DNA of 64,000 nt from Clostridium hydrogeniformans DSM 21757 (GTDB taxonomy: Bacteria > Bacillota > Clostridia > Clostridiales > Clostridiaceae). Where the stretch lies: NCBI RefSeq assembly GCF_000686705.1, contig NZ_JMLJ01000017.1, positions 1 to 64,000 on the forward strand. Reading direction: 5' to 3'. Made by a program: the position numbers and the translations under genes. Below the pieces are notes generated by a model. It made no database searches, was not told the origin of the DNA, and saw nothing but the letters and a program-made list of their open reading frames with translations. Shown here piece after piece: positions 36,613-46,364 of the stretch; position 1 is the stretch's first letter; every line of letters begins with the position of its first letter.

Positions 36613-37011
36613 ACTTTTCTCTCCCTTTTTTATAACATCTATCTTCCTTATGACTATTATAGTCTTTTAAACCATTATAGATGAAAGGAAGAAACCTTAT
36701 TAATTTTTTCATATTACTTCGTCTTATAATTCATAGAAATATGAAATTTGTAGTAAATTTAATATTTCCTAAATAGTAAAATCATAATATTTTTATATTA
36801 TTAATCATAATAGTAGCAGTTTTAATTCCCTTATTAAATAATTAAGGGATTAAAACTGCTAAACTTCAAAATTAAACTAATGTTTCTTTTCTTTGGAAAT
36901 TTTAAGTTTCTAGTCCCATAGATAAATTAAGACTAGATACAAGAATTGTAAAGTCACCTTTAACGATAACTTATTTATGATTAAAGTTCATAGGAATTAA
37001 GTTTTAATTTC
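36613..37011. other. 399-base spacer between thioredoxin reductase-like gene and thioredoxin
   Basis: No gene seen. Holds a long hairpin TAGCAGTTTTAATTCCCTTA (36814-36833) / 36843-36861, one-base bulge, and a CTAGTC...GACTAG stem near 36911-36933. A TAACTTATTtATgATTAAAG stretch near 36969 resembles the end of element B and may be a relic. Confidence 0.45.
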
Positions 37012-37317
37012 TTATACATGCTTTTTTATAAATTGCTCTATTTCTGCCTTAGGTCTAAATCCTACTATTTTATCAACTACTTCTCCATTTTTGAATAAAA
37101 GTATAGTAGGTATACTTGCTATTCTGTACTGCTCAGCTGATTGTGGATTTTCATCAACATTAACTTTTCCAAATTTAATATCTGATATTTCTTTAGATAG
37201 TTCATCTAAAACTGGTGATAACATTTTACATGGTCCACACCAAGTAGCCCAAAAATCTACTAAAGTTACTCCGTTAGATACTTCTGTAATTAAAGATGAA
37301 TCATTTATCTCTCTCAT
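37012..37317 (-). CDS. trxA: Thioredoxin
   Basis: About 101 residues. Active site WCGPCK, cis-proline loop SIPTILLFKNGE. Start taken at the second ATG (37317, MREIND) because GGAGGG is eight bases away; the ATG at 37323 is only two bases from it. Reduces protein disulfides in the cytosol; partner of the flavoprotein downstream. Confidence 0.95.
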   Translation of the reverse strand: MREINDSSLITEVSNGVTLVDFWATWCGPCKMLSPVLDELSKEISDIKFGKVNVDENPQSAEQYRIASIPTILLFKNGEVVDKIVGFRPKAEIEQFIKKHV

Positions 37318-37405
37318 TTTCATATCCCTCCAATATACCCCTATTGGGTATTTCTATAAATATATTTTATTACAATAAAAGAATTTAGTCAATAGTTATA
37401 AAGGA

Positions 37406-38578
37406 TTACTCGAATGTTCCTTTAATTAAAATTTTATTTTTTCTCATACACTCTACGCCTTTTGATAATACCCCTTCTATGGTCAAATCTTCCTTACGTG
37501 CAATTATAAGATCTGCTGATTTTCCCTTAGCAATCCTTCCCTTATCATTAAGTTTTAGACAATCTGCCACATTAGAAGTTATGGTTTTTAAAGCCATCTC
37601 AAGACTTATTCCATCATTAAGTACTGCATCCCTTACCTCTCTATAAAGAGAAGATACTGATCCTATACCAAGTCCTATAAATTCTCTATTTTTATTAAAC
37701 TTAGGTAGACTTCCCTGACCATCTGAAGAGAACATTATATTTTCTACTTTAACTCCCTCTTCTAGAAGCATTTTAAGTCCTCTACTAGCTTTAACTTCAT
37801 CTTCCTCTAAAAAATCCGGATCAGAGCTAGTAGTTAAATCTACATACCCCCCTTTTTTTCCATGTTCTATAGCATCCTTAAAAAGATGTATACTTCTATT
37901 ACAGTGGGTAGGAACAATTTGATTTATAGGTATCTCAGTATTCTCTATAAGCTTCCACATATACTGAAACTTTTTAGGACCATCACCTAAATGTACATGT
38001 ACAATTCCAGCCTTACCACTTAAAAGCCCTGCAACTCTTGCATCTGCTGCAAGACTTATAAATTGCTCAAAGGTAGGTTGAGAAGACCTGTGATCCGATA
38101 GGGCTACCTCTCCAACACCTATAATCTTAGGAATTAACATTATATCTTCTTTAATTGATGACATAATAGTTCTAACTGGTATCTCATAAGATCCTGTATA
38201 AACATAGGATGTTATTCCTTCCTCTTCTAAGGCATAAGCCTTAGCAAGAAGTGACTTCATATCTCTACAAATACCATCAGTTCCTATACACCCTACCACA
38301 GTAGTTATTCCTGCTTCTATAAGTTCTGATAACTTTATTTCCGGGGTTCTTGTTTTAAAACTTCCTTCCCCTCCACCTCCACTTATATGGACATGAGCAT
38401 CTATAAAGCCAGGCATTAAAATCATTCCATCCCCTTCTATTTCCCTTATAGATATAAAGTCTTCAGGTATTGAGATACTATCATATACCCCTTCTATTTT
38501 TCCATCTACAATAACAATAGTCTTTTTTCCTAAGTATTCCGGTGAGTAAACTTCAATATCTTTAATCACAGTTACCAT
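37406..38578 (-). CDS. iadA: Isoaspartyl dipeptidase
   Basis: 390 residues, amidohydrolase superfamily. Metal motif GFIDAHVHISGGGGEG (~57-72), the substrate loop SGKAGIVHVHLGDG, THCNRS and the catalytic Asp in MFSSDGQGS. Hydrolyses beta-aspartyl dipeptides released from damaged proteins. Starts 27 bases after the TPR gene, likely co-transcribed. Length and motif order agree with IadA. Confidence 0.93.
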   Translation of the reverse strand: MVTVIKDIEVYSPEYLGKKTIVIVDGKIEGVYDSISIPEDFISIREIEGDGMILMPGFIDAHVHISGGGGEGSFKTRTPEIKLSELIEAGITTVVGCIGTDGICRDMKSLLAKAYALEEEGITSYVYTGSYEIPVRTIMSSIKEDIMLIPKIIGVGEVALSDHRSSQPTFEQFISLAADARVAGLLSGKAGIVHVHLGDGPKKFQYMWKLIENTEIPINQIVPTHCNRSIHLFKDAIEHGKKGGYVDLTTSSDPDFLEEDEVKASRGLKMLLEEGVKVENIMFSSDGQGSLPKFNKNREFIGLGIGSVSSLYREVRDAVLNDGISLEMALKTITSNVADCLKLNDKGRIAKGKSADLIIARKEDLTIEGVLSKGVECMRKNKILIKGTFE

Positions 38579-38605
38579 AAACCCGCCTCCTTAAATATTA
38601 ATACT

Positions 38606-39910
38606 CTAGTCTAGTATGTTCTTTATGTTAGAGTTGTTATACATAGAGTTTGGAAATTCCCCCCTTAAAGCTTCTGCATATTTAACTGATAAGGATTTAT
38701 CTACTCCTTTATAAATCAGTGCCATTCTATATAATACCTCTTCTCTATATTCCCCATCCTTATATTTATCCACATATTCCTTATAATATTTTAGTGCGTT
38801 TTCCACATCCTCTGTGGATTCTCTTAAAAACCCGCTCATATAAAGTATATGAGGCTTTAAATAACTATTACCACTATATTCTTCAGCTATATGGAGTAAT
38901 GGAGCCGCTTCTTTAAACTTTTTATCCTTTATAAGTTTACTTGCTTCTTTATAAGCTAATTCTAAGCCTTCCTTATCCATAAATTCTATGGCAGAGTTTA
39001 GAACTATCTTATCGTTAATTTTAAGATCCTTATTCTTATAACTTTTTATTATATTATTTATATATTTATAATCTTTATTAGAAATCTTATCTTTGACCTC
39101 TTTGCTATTAAAGTCTACCACATTCTCATTAGAATTCTTCTCTTCATCATTTTTATTAACCTCTATGGGATTATTATTAGACTCCTTATCTTTACTATTA
39201 CTTTCTTCTTTTAAATCTACATGTCCTGTTTCATTATCACTCTTTTCGCTATTATCTTTATTAGAGTCTGATTTACTTACTATAGGTACTGAATTAAATA
39301 TATTAAATCTTTTTATAAACTCATAGGATACTCCACACATTATAATTATTACTGAAGCACTCATAATGACTAGCTTAACTTTATTAGATTTATTTTTCTT
39401 AGTTACCCCTAACTCACCAACCTCTTTTCTTAATAATAAAGCTTCCTTGTTATTTTTATCTATTTTTAATATCTTTTCCAATGATTTCACGGCCTTATCA
39501 TATTCCATAAGCTTTAAACATAGAGATGCATATAAGTTATTAACATTTATAGAATTAAAATCACTATCCATACACTTTTCCACCATAGCATATGCTTGTC
39601 TTATACTATTAGAGTTACTTAACTTAAGAGCATTTAAAAATTGCCTTTCCCTTTCTTCATCCCCACTTAAGCTTTCTAAGTATTTCTTGGCTATATTATC
39701 CTTATTAGCCTCATGATTAACCTTCCATATGTATTTTGATCCTTTTAAATCTCCCCTTAAATAGAGTATAAGACCTTTTAAATTTAATATTTCCCTATTG
39801 CTTATATCTTTAGATATTTCCTTTTCACAAAGGCTAAGGGCTTTATTTATTTCACCCTTTTCATAATATCTTAAAGCTTTTTTATAAACCTTATTGCTAT
39901 TATTTTTCAC
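38606..39910 (-). CDS. TPR-repeat membrane protein
   Basis: 434 residues. TPR-like helices at 1-170 (KKALRYYEKGEINKALSLCE), one membrane helix at ~180-200 (LVIMSASVIIIMCGVSYEF), a low-complexity N/S/E/K linker (~215-275) and further TPR-like repeats to the end (ENALKYYKEYVDKYKDGEYR). Topology suggests one TPR region on each side of the membrane. Function unknown. Confidence 0.78.
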   Translation of the reverse strand: MKNNSNKVYKKALRYYEKGEINKALSLCEKEISKDISNREILNLKGLILYLRGDLKGSKYIWKVNHEANKDNIAKKYLESLSGDEERERQFLNALKLSNSNSIRQAYAMVEKCMDSDFNSINVNNLYASLCLKLMEYDKAVKSLEKILKIDKNNKEALLLRKEVGELGVTKKNKSNKVKLVIMSASVIIIMCGVSYEFIKRFNIFNSVPIVSKSDSNKDNSEKSDNETGHVDLKEESNSKDKESNNNPIEVNKNDEEKNSNENVVDFNSKEVKDKISNKDYKYINNIIKSYKNKDLKINDKIVLNSAIEFMDKEGLELAYKEASKLIKDKKFKEAAPLLHIAEEYSGNSYLKPHILYMSGFLRESTEDVENALKYYKEYVDKYKDGEYREEVLYRMALIYKGVDKSLSVKYAEALRGEFPNSMYNNSNIKNILD

Positions 39911-39932
39911 TAGGTTTCCTCCTAAAATAAAA

Positions 39933-39984
39933 ATCTCTTAACTATCATTATATATTTTATATATACGATAGTTAAGAGATTTAC
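39933..39984 (-). terminator. Terminator of ptsI
   Basis: AAATCTCTTAACTATC (39933-39948) / GATAGTTAAGAGATTT (39969-39984), with an AT loop that can itself pair. Confidence 0.8.
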
Positions 39985-39996
39985 TTTAAGTTATTA

Positions 39997-41607
39997 TTAT
40001 TCCATTATTAATTGTTTAGCTCTTAAAATAGAAGATGCACTCATAGAAAACTCATCTAAACCATATTCTACAAGAGTTGGTATTGCAGTCTCATCTCCTG
40101 CCATTTCACCACACATACCTACCCACTTTCCTTCCTTATGAGCACCATCTATTGTCATTTTTATTAATCTAAGTACTGCTGGATGCATTGGATTGTAAAG
40201 GTATGATACCTTTTCACTCATTCTATCCGCAGCTAAAGTATATTGAATTAAATCATTTGTACCTATAGAGAAGAAGTCAACATGTTTTGCAAGCTCATCA
40301 GCCATAACAGCCGCTGCTGGTATTTCTACCATTATTCCAAGCTCAAACTCTTCAGCAACCTCTTTTCCTTCTGCTCTTAACTCTGCCTTACATTCTTCAA
40401 CAAAAGTTTTAGCTTGCATAAATTCTTCTAATGAAGATATCATTGGGAACATTATCTTTAAGTTTCCAAATACAGATGCTCTAAGTAAAGCTCTTATTTG
40501 TACTCTAAATATATCTTTTCTATCTAAACATAGTCTTATAGCTCTATATCCAAGGAATGGATTCATTTCCTCTGGCATTGGTAAGTATGAAAGCTGCTTA
40601 TCTCCTCCAATGTCTAGAGTTCTTATAACAACTGGCTTACCTTCCATTTTTTCAAGAACATATTTATAAGATTCAAACTGCTCTTCTTCACTTGGCATAT
40701 CATCTCTATCCATGTATAAGAATTCTGTTCTAAATAATCCTATTCCATCTGCTCCATTTTCAAGAACCTTATGAACATCCTCTGGCTTTCCTATGTTTCC
40801 AGCTACTTCTACTCTTTTTCCGTCTTTTGTAACTGTCTTAACTTCTACAAGCTTCTTTAATTCTTCTTTTTCTTTCTCAAAGGCATCTCTCTTACCTTCA
40901 TACTCTTTAACAGTAGCTTCATCAGGATTTACTATAACTATACCTTCTATACCATCAACTATTACTAAATCTCCATTTTTTACAGAAGAAGTTATATCAT
41001 TTAATCCTACTACTGCTGGTATTTCTAATGTTCTAGCCATTATAGCACTGTGAGATGTTCTTCCTCCTATATTAGTTAAGAAAGCAACAACCTTCTTCTT
41101 ATCAAGCTGTGCTGTATCTGATGGAGTTAAGTCATTAGCTACAACTACAGTATTTTCCTTCTGAACCTCTACTCCAACCATCTTTCCTGCAACATTTAAA
41201 AGAATTCTATTTGAAACGTCTTTTATATCTGCTGCTCTTTCTCTCATGTATTCATCTTCCATACTTTCGAATATCATTAAGAAAGTCTTAGCCACTGAAT
41301 CTACAGCCTTTAGAGCATTAGACTTATTATTATCTATCTCCATTTCCATAGCTCCAGTAAATTCTGGGTCATCTAAAAGCATCATATGACTTTCAAATAC
41401 TGCTGCCTTTTCTGCTCCCATATCTTTTAATGCTTTTTCTTTTATTTTAGAAAGTTGAGTTTTAGCTAATTCTAAAGCCTTAGATAGCCTTTCCTTCTCA
41501 GACTCTATATCTTCTATTAAATCCTCTGGTATTATTAATTCTTCCTCTTCCTTTATAACAACATTACCTATTGCATATCCTTTTGAAGCTGCAATTCCTT
41601 TTTTCAT
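39997..41607 (-). CDS. ptsI: PTS enzyme I
   Basis: Start at the second ATG (41607, MKKGIAAS), nine bases after AGGAGG; the ATG at 41613 is only three bases away. 536 residues. Phosphohistidine motif GGRTSHSAI (His186), PEP-binding domain with [19 protein letters not shown] and a C-terminal GMCGEMAGD. Passes phosphate from PEP to HPr for sugar uptake. No ptsH beside it; instead an HPr-like domain is fused to the divergent sigma54 activator. Confidence 0.96.
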   Translation of the reverse strand: MKKGIAASKGYAIGNVVIKEEEELIIPEDLIEDIESEKERLSKALELAKTQLSKIKEKALKDMGAEKAAVFESHMMLLDDPEFTGAMEMEIDNNKSNALKAVDSVAKTFLMIFESMEDEYMRERAADIKDVSNRILLNVAGKMVGVEVQKENTVVVANDLTPSDTAQLDKKKVVAFLTNIGGRTSHSAIMARTLEIPAVVGLNDITSSVKNGDLVIVDGIEGIVIVNPDEATVKEYEGKRDAFEKEKEELKKLVEVKTVTKDGKRVEVAGNIGKPEDVHKVLENGADGIGLFRTEFLYMDRDDMPSEEEQFESYKYVLEKMEGKPVVIRTLDIGGDKQLSYLPMPEEMNPFLGYRAIRLCLDRKDIFRVQIRALLRASVFGNLKIMFPMISSLEEFMQAKTFVEECKAELRAEGKEVAEEFELGIMVEIPAAAVMADELAKHVDFFSIGTNDLIQYTLAADRMSEKVSYLYNPMHPAVLRLIKMTIDGAHKEGKWVGMCGEMAGDETAIPTLVEYGLDEFSMSASSILRAKQLIME

Positions 41608-41664
41608 ATACATCTTCCTCCTACTGTGAATTTAAAAAACAACAAAATCCTCTTACTTTTTATA

Positions 41665-41680
41665 AGCAATAATCATACCA
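41665..41680 (-). promoter_or_regulatory. Sigma54 (-24/-12) promoter of ptsI
   Basis: TGGTATGATTATTGCT on the minus strand (41680-41665): TGG and TTGCT at the required ten-base GG-GC spacing, close to TGGCAC-N5-TTGCW. Start would be near 41655, about 48 bases before the ptsI ATG. Confidence 0.75.
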
Positions 41681-41927
41681 TAGTTAGATTAGTTATATTA
41701 AATTAATTTTAAATACCATTAGTTATATGTAACAATTGACTATTTATTAGTCTTATTCTATTATATATCCCTAAGTCCTATAACTCTTTAATATCAGTAT
41801 AATAGCTTTATTTTTTATTATACAAATCTGCTTTAGTCTTCTTAACTGCTTACCCTATTTTATTTATTTTATAATAATTAAAAATTTATTGATAACTAAT
41901 ATTTATAAGTATAGGACTATTACCATC

Positions 41928-42152
41928 CTTGATATTTTTTATCAAGATATCTAACCCTGTTCTTATCATAATCTTAGTATCTATTAAATTCTATAAAATA
42001 TAACAGCATTTTGTGAAATCGTTTTTTTGGCTTTTTTTTATATTTTTTTTACGGTTTTCCCTAGATATTTTAATTAAACTTGTATATTATATAGATATAT
42101 TTGAATTGATAAAAAATATCAACCATTTATAGAAATATGATACTTTTTATCA
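41928..42152. promoter_or_regulatory. Three TTGATA-N5-TATCAA dyads (candidate activator sites)
   Basis: Site 1 CTTGATATTTTTTATCAAG (41928-41946); site 2 TTGATAAAAAATATCAA (42106-42122); site 3 TGATACTTTTTATCA (42138-42152). All are dyads with a 5-base spacer. They lie about 270-490 bases upstream of the sigma54 start of ptsI and two lie just before the activator gene, where they could also autoregulate. Together with the promoter they account for the 566-base gap. Confidence 0.7.
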
Positions 42153-42173
42153 AGTAGTTAGAGGGAGAAACTT

Positions 42174-44177
42174 ATGACTGAAAAGAATATTATGATAAAA
42201 ACCGAAAACGGCCTTCACACTAGACTGGCTGCCATGCTGGTAAATAAGGTTTCAGAACTTAAAAGTAAGTATAATATAGAATTTTTTATAAAACGAGAAA
42301 ATGATGGTAACTTTATGGGAATAAGTATGTTAGCATTAATCTCTTTAAAAATACACCAGTATGATATTATAACCCTAGGCTGTGAAGATACTACTCCCAC
42401 TGCCCTTAAGGCATTGGATGAAATAGAGAACTTCTTAAATGAAGATTTATTAGAATCTACCCCTATAGAAACTAAAGTAGATGAATTTATAGAAGAGAAT
42501 ACAATAGCTAATGAACAAATTCTAGATAACTTACCTATAGGAATAATAGTTGTAGATAGTAAATCATCTATTATAAAAATAAATAAGTATGCCCTTAACA
42601 TAGTAGATAAAACCTATCTAGAAGTTCTCGGTAAATTTGTTAAAGACATAATTCCTACTACTGAACTTGTTAATACTGTTAATACTGGTAAAAAACAAAT
42701 TGGTCAAATTCAACATATTAACAATCATATAATCATGGTTAACAGAAGCCCCATTATTAATGAAGGTAAAATAATAGGAGCTATAGGTGTATTTCAAGAT
42801 GTATCTGACCTTGTAGGTATGAAGGAACTTAATGAAAAATTTAAAAAGATTCTTGCTACCTCCCATGACCTTATTTGCTTTGTTGATGAGAGCCGAAAAA
42901 TAACCTATATAAATCCCTCCTATGAAAAAAACTTTAATGTGGTAGCTGATAATATTTTAGGTAAAGATTTAATGGAAGTTGCTCCCAATGGTCTTAGGAT
43001 GCAAGTTTTCAATTCTAGAAAAAAACTTGAGAATGTAATTTGGGAAAAAGATGGTGTTGAAATAATCTCTACCCTTGAGCCCTTGTTTATAGATGGGCAG
43101 TTTAAAGGAGTGATTTCAACATCAAAGGCAATAAATGAAATAAAGGATTTAATGTTAAAACTAAAAAAATCTGAGGACGAATTAACCTACTATAAAGAAG
43201 AATTATTTAAACATACAGAAGGAAATTCAAATTTTAGAGATATTATAGGGAGAAACAGTAGTCTAAAATCAATTTTAAATATTTGTGAGAAGGCATCTAT
43301 GAGTACCTCCACCGTACTTATAACAGGTGAAAGTGGTACAGGTAAAGAGCTAATTGCAAAAGCTATTCATAATAATAGTTCAAGACGAGATAAACCTTTT
43401 GTAAGGGTAAACTGCGCTGCTATTCCAGAGACTTTATTAGAAAGTGAGCTTTTCGGATATGAAAAAGGGGCCTTTACTGGTGCACTTAAGAATAAGCCTG
43501 GTAAATTTATGATAGCTAATGAAGGAACCATATTTTTAGATGAAATTGGTGATATGCCTATTTCTATGCAAGTTAAGCTTTTAAGGGTACTCCAAGAAAA
43601 AGAAATTGAAAGCTTAGGTGGGTTATCTCCCCAAAAAATTGATGTTAGGATAATAGCTGCCACCAATAGGAATCTTGAAGAAATGATAGAGAAAAGAACC
43701 TTTAGAGAGGATCTATATTATAGGTTAAATGTCTTATCTATTCTTTTACCTCCTCTAAGAAACAGGAAAGAGGATATTCCTTTACTATCAGATCACTTTA
43801 TTATAAAATTTGGTAAAGAACTTAAAAAAAATGTTAATGATATTGAGGATGAAGCTTTAAGTCTACTAAAATCCTATGATTGGCCTGGTAATATTCGTGA
43901 ACTTCAAAACATAATAGAAAGAGCTATAAATCTTTGTGATGGCAATATTATAACCTGTCGTGACTTACCATCATATATTAAAAATATTACTCCTTCTTCT
44001 AAGGATATTATTAATACTACAAATGGAGATGTACTTCCCTTTGAAGAATATGAAAAGAGAATAATAGAACTTGCTATGAAAAAGCATAAAAGTTTTAATA
44101 AGGCTGGTAAAGCTTTAGGATTAACTCATAGAACTGTTTCATTGAAATGTAAAAAATATGGAATTGATGTAAACTAA
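42174..44177 (+). CDS. Sigma54-dependent activator with N-terminal HPr-like and PAS domains
   Basis: 667 residues. 1-85: HPr-like domain with ENGLHTRLAAMLV, keeping His15 and Arg17 of HPr; the position of the regulatory Ser46 is Asn (N46, before FMG). ~108-215 and ~222-330: two PAS-like domains. 355-590: AAA+ with Walker A GESGTGKE (385-392), GAFTGA (432-437), Walker B FLDEIGD (454-460). 640-667: Fis-type HTH (AGKALGLTHRTVSLKCKKYG). Probably activates the sigma54 promoter of divergent ptsI, with enzyme I possibly phosphorylating His15; that link is inference. Confidence 0.88.
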   Translation: MTEKNIMIKTENGLHTRLAAMLVNKVSELKSKYNIEFFIKRENDGNFMGISMLALISLKIHQYDIITLGCEDTTPTALKALDEIENFLNEDLLESTPIETKVDEFIEENTIANEQILDNLPIGIIVVDSKSSIIKINKYALNIVDKTYLEVLGKFVKDIIPTTELVNTVNTGKKQIGQIQHINNHIIMVNRSPIINEGKIIGAIGVFQDVSDLVGMKELNEKFKKILATSHDLICFVDESRKITYINPSYEKNFNVVADNILGKDLMEVAPNGLRMQVFNSRKKLENVIWEKDGVEIISTLEPLFIDGQFKGVISTSKAINEIKDLMLKLKKSEDELTYYKEELFKHTEGNSNFRDIIGRNSSLKSILNICEKASMSTSTVLITGESGTGKELIAKAIHNNSSRRDKPFVRVNCAAIPETLLESELFGYEKGAFTGALKNKPGKFMIANEGTIFLDEIGDMPISMQVKLLRVLQEKEIESLGGLSPQKIDVRIIAATNRNLEEMIEKRTFREDLYYRLNVLSILLPPLRNRKEDIPLLSDHFIIKFGKELKKNVNDIEDEALSLLKSYDWPGNIRELQNIIERAINLCDGNIITCRDLPSYIKNITPSSKDIINTTNGDVLPFEEYEKRIIELAMKKHKSFNKAGKALGLTHRTVSLKCKKYGIDVN

Positions 44178-44185
44178 TTTTATTA

Positions 44186-44292
44186 ATAGAACGAATCTTC
44201 CTTCAGATGTGTTCTTTCCACCATCTGAAGGTTAGATGAGTTAATCTAGGATTGTCACAACTGTTATCCCCACCTTTAGAGGATGGGGGTGT
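44186..44292 (+). repeat. Three-hairpin element A, copy 2
   Basis: Begins ATAGAACGAATCT like copy 1. Hairpin 1 TTCAGATG / CATCTGAA: a G-T pair of copy 1 is A-T here, so pairing is kept. Hairpin 2 is identical (TAGAT-GAGTTA-ATCTA). Hairpin 3 keeps CCCCACC and GGATGGGGG but its outer arm is weaker. Lies nine bases after the sigma54 activator stop. Confidence 0.78.
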
Positions 44293-44318
44293 TAAAGCTT
44301 ATAGTCATGAGATGAAAT

Positions 44319-44370
44319 AAAGATCACATAACTACTAAGCTGAGATGGCGGCTAGAAGTTGGTGATCTTT
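44319..44370 (+). terminator. Terminator-like hairpin after element A copy 2
   Basis: AAAGATCAC-at-AACT pairs with AGTT-g-GTGATCTTT, with an inner CTA.GC/GGCTAG stem, followed by ACTTTGAC. Likely ends the activator transcript. The rest of 44371-44702 is AT-rich with no supported gene. Confidence 0.6.
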
Positions 44371-44702
44371 ACTTTGACAGTTTAAGATATTAATTTATAC
44401 ATATAATATATATTAATATCCTTTAGGTATTATTCCTAATTTTTTAACAATATATTTTTATAAATTATTTTATGGTGATCTTATATTATTGAATTTATTA
44501 CTCTTAACTATATAAACTTCTATAATATATAATTAATTACTTTATAAAAAAGATGCTTAGTTAAGAGGCAAATCTTAGGTTTTCCTCTTCTAGGAACTAA
44601 CAATAAACTTTTATATAAAGCTATAGCTCCCTTTAGCTACTTAAAATAATTATAATTGTGTCTCATATAAAAATAATTACTTATGAAATGTGGTGAAATA
44701 AA

Positions 44703-45377
44703 ATGGTAAACTTAAACAATGATTGGGACTCAATCCTTCAAGATGAGTTTAAAAAGGACTATTATCTATCCTTAAGAGAATTTTTAATAAAGGAATATAA
44801 CTCTAAAGTTATTTACCCTGATAAGCATGATTTATTCACTGCCTTAAAATTAACTTCTTACAATGATACAAAAGTTGTAATCTTAGGTCAGGACCCTTAC
44901 CATGGACCTAATCAGTCTCATGGACTTGCTTTTTCTGTTAAGGTAGGTGTGAGGACACCTCCATCACTTTTAAATATGTATAAAGAACTCCATGAAGATT
45001 TAGGATATTATATACCTAACAATGGATTTTTAGTTCCTTGGGCAAAGCAAGGAGTGTTACTTTTAAATACAGTATTAACTGTTAGGGAAGGAAGTCCTAA
45101 TTCTCATAGGAATAAAGGATGGGAAATATTCACTAATAAGATTATTGAAACTCTAAATAATAGGGAAAAGCCTGTTATTTTCTTACTATGGGGAAATAAC
45201 GCAAAAGAAAAGAAAAAACTCATAACTAATAATCATCATTATATATTAGAATCAGTTCATCCTAGTCCCCTATCTGCCTCTAGAGGGTTCTTTGGATGTA
45301 AACATTTTTCTAAAACCAATGACATCTTAAGTAAGCTAGGTAATAATCCTATTAACTGGCAAATTCCTAATGTCTAG
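44703..45377 (+). CDS. ung: Uracil-DNA glycosylase (family 1)
   Basis: 224 residues. Catalytic [17 protein letters not shown] (Asp64) and C-terminal [18 protein letters not shown] are exact family-1 motifs. Removes uracil from DNA. The start ATG has only a weak GGTGAAAT-type box 7 bases upstream. Monocistronic. Confidence 0.97.
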   Translation: MVNLNNDWDSILQDEFKKDYYLSLREFLIKEYNSKVIYPDKHDLFTALKLTSYNDTKVVILGQDPYHGPNQSHGLAFSVKVGVRTPPSLLNMYKELHEDLGYYIPNNGFLVPWAKQGVLLLNTVLTVREGSPNSHRNKGWEIFTNKIIETLNNREKPVIFLLWGNNAKEKKKLITNNHHYILESVHPSPLSASRGFFGCKHFSKTNDILSKLGNNPINWQIPNV

Positions 45378-45468
45378 AAGAATAGATTAATTATATATGT
45401 TGCATTAAATAATCTACATTTCACTGATTGATAACTCAATAGTTTTCAACTGAATCTAATGTAGTTAT

Positions 45469-45539
45469 AGGGTAAATCCTGTTATAAAAATCATCACACC
45501 ATATCTTTAACGTGTAGACTTTATAACAAAAGTTACCCT
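45469..45539. repeat. 71-nt nested inverted repeat
   Basis: AGGGTAA / TTACCCT outer arms, GTTATAAA / TTTATAAC middle arms, ACAC / GTGT inner arms, with symmetric internal loops. Located after ung. Looks like a structured RNA or DNA hairpin; family not recognised. Confidence 0.5.
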
Positions 45540-45564
45540 TACACTGTTACACAAAGAATAAAAG

Positions 45565-45613
45565 CTACAATATGTTGTCTTAGATTTTTAAATGCTAAGA
45601 CAACATATTGTAG
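45565..45613. terminator. Bidirectional terminator after the citC-citX-citG-TPR genes
   Basis: Perfect 19-bp stem CTACAATATGTTGTCTTAG / complement with an 11-base loop between convergent ung and the TPR gene. Confidence 0.75.
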
Positions 45614-45653
45614 TTAAATTTCTTAATAGGATGATTACATTTTATTAAAATTA

Positions 45654-46364
45654 CTAGTTGTTGATAAGGTCCTTAAATTCTTTATAATTTTTAACCTTAT
45701 CAAACTCTGATTCTTTTTTCACCAAATCCTTTATATCAGGTTTTATTTTTATAGCTTCTTTTAAGTTCTTAACGCTATTATTTACATCTCCTCTTTTAGC
45801 ATATATAGCTGCCTTTCCATAATGGCTCCAATGATAGTTTTCTACCTCTAGAGACTTATCATACCACTTTAATGCCTCATCATATTGACCAAATATTGCG
45901 TAGGCAAGTCCCTTATTGAATCTTCCATAACCATAGTCTTCCTTTAACTCTAAAGACTTATTTATATCTTCCATTGCCTTAGTCTTATTAGAAGATACTA
46001 TATTAGATTTATATGCATAGGCTATTCCTCTTAAAGAGTAGGCCCTATAACTATCTGGATGTTCTTTTATTATATCAGTGGTAATCTTTATTACCTCATC
46101 ATATTTGTTTTTATCTTTTCCAAATAAAATATCTTCTGCCTTTTGACATTTAGCATTAATTTCATCTTCTTTTTCCTTCTCTTTTTCTTGTAACCTTTTC
46201 TTTTCTTCCCTATCTGCTTCTTTTTCTTGTAGTTCTTGTAAGTACTGTGCTTCTAATTTATTTATTTCTCTTTTGTGATCTATTATTCCATAAGTTATAG
46301 TTCCTATAGCTACTATACATAATGAAATAAAGATACCTAGCTTTACCTTTAACTTTTTTTCCAT
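45654..46364 (-). CDS. TPR-repeat protein with N-terminal membrane helix
   Basis: 236 residues. Helix at ~8-28 (LGIFISLCIVAIGTITYGI), charged coiled coil (~33-75, QELQEKEADREEKKRL), then three or four TPRs (SYRAYSLRGIAYAYKSN, YGRFNKGLAYAIFGQYDEAL, HWSHYGKAAIYAKRGDVNN). Start overlaps the citG end by 16 bases, so it is translated with the lyase maturation genes, though no link in function is known. Confidence 0.8.
   Translation of the reverse strand: MEKKLKVKLGIFISLCIVAIGTITYGIIDHKREINKLEAQYLQELQEKEADREEKKRLQEKEKEKEDEINAKCQKAEDILFGKDKNKYDEVIKITTDIIKEHPDSYRAYSLRGIAYAYKSNIVSSNKTKAMEDINKSLELKEDYGYGRFNKGLAYAIFGQYDEALKWYDKSLEVENYHWSHYGKAAIYAKRGDVNNSVKNLKEAIKIKPDIKDLVKKESEFDKVKNYKEFKDLINN

Noticed and set aside
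42040-42075. Sigma54 promoter for the activator gene on the plus strand
   Set aside because: A TTGGCTTTTTTTT run has GG but no GC at the right spacing.
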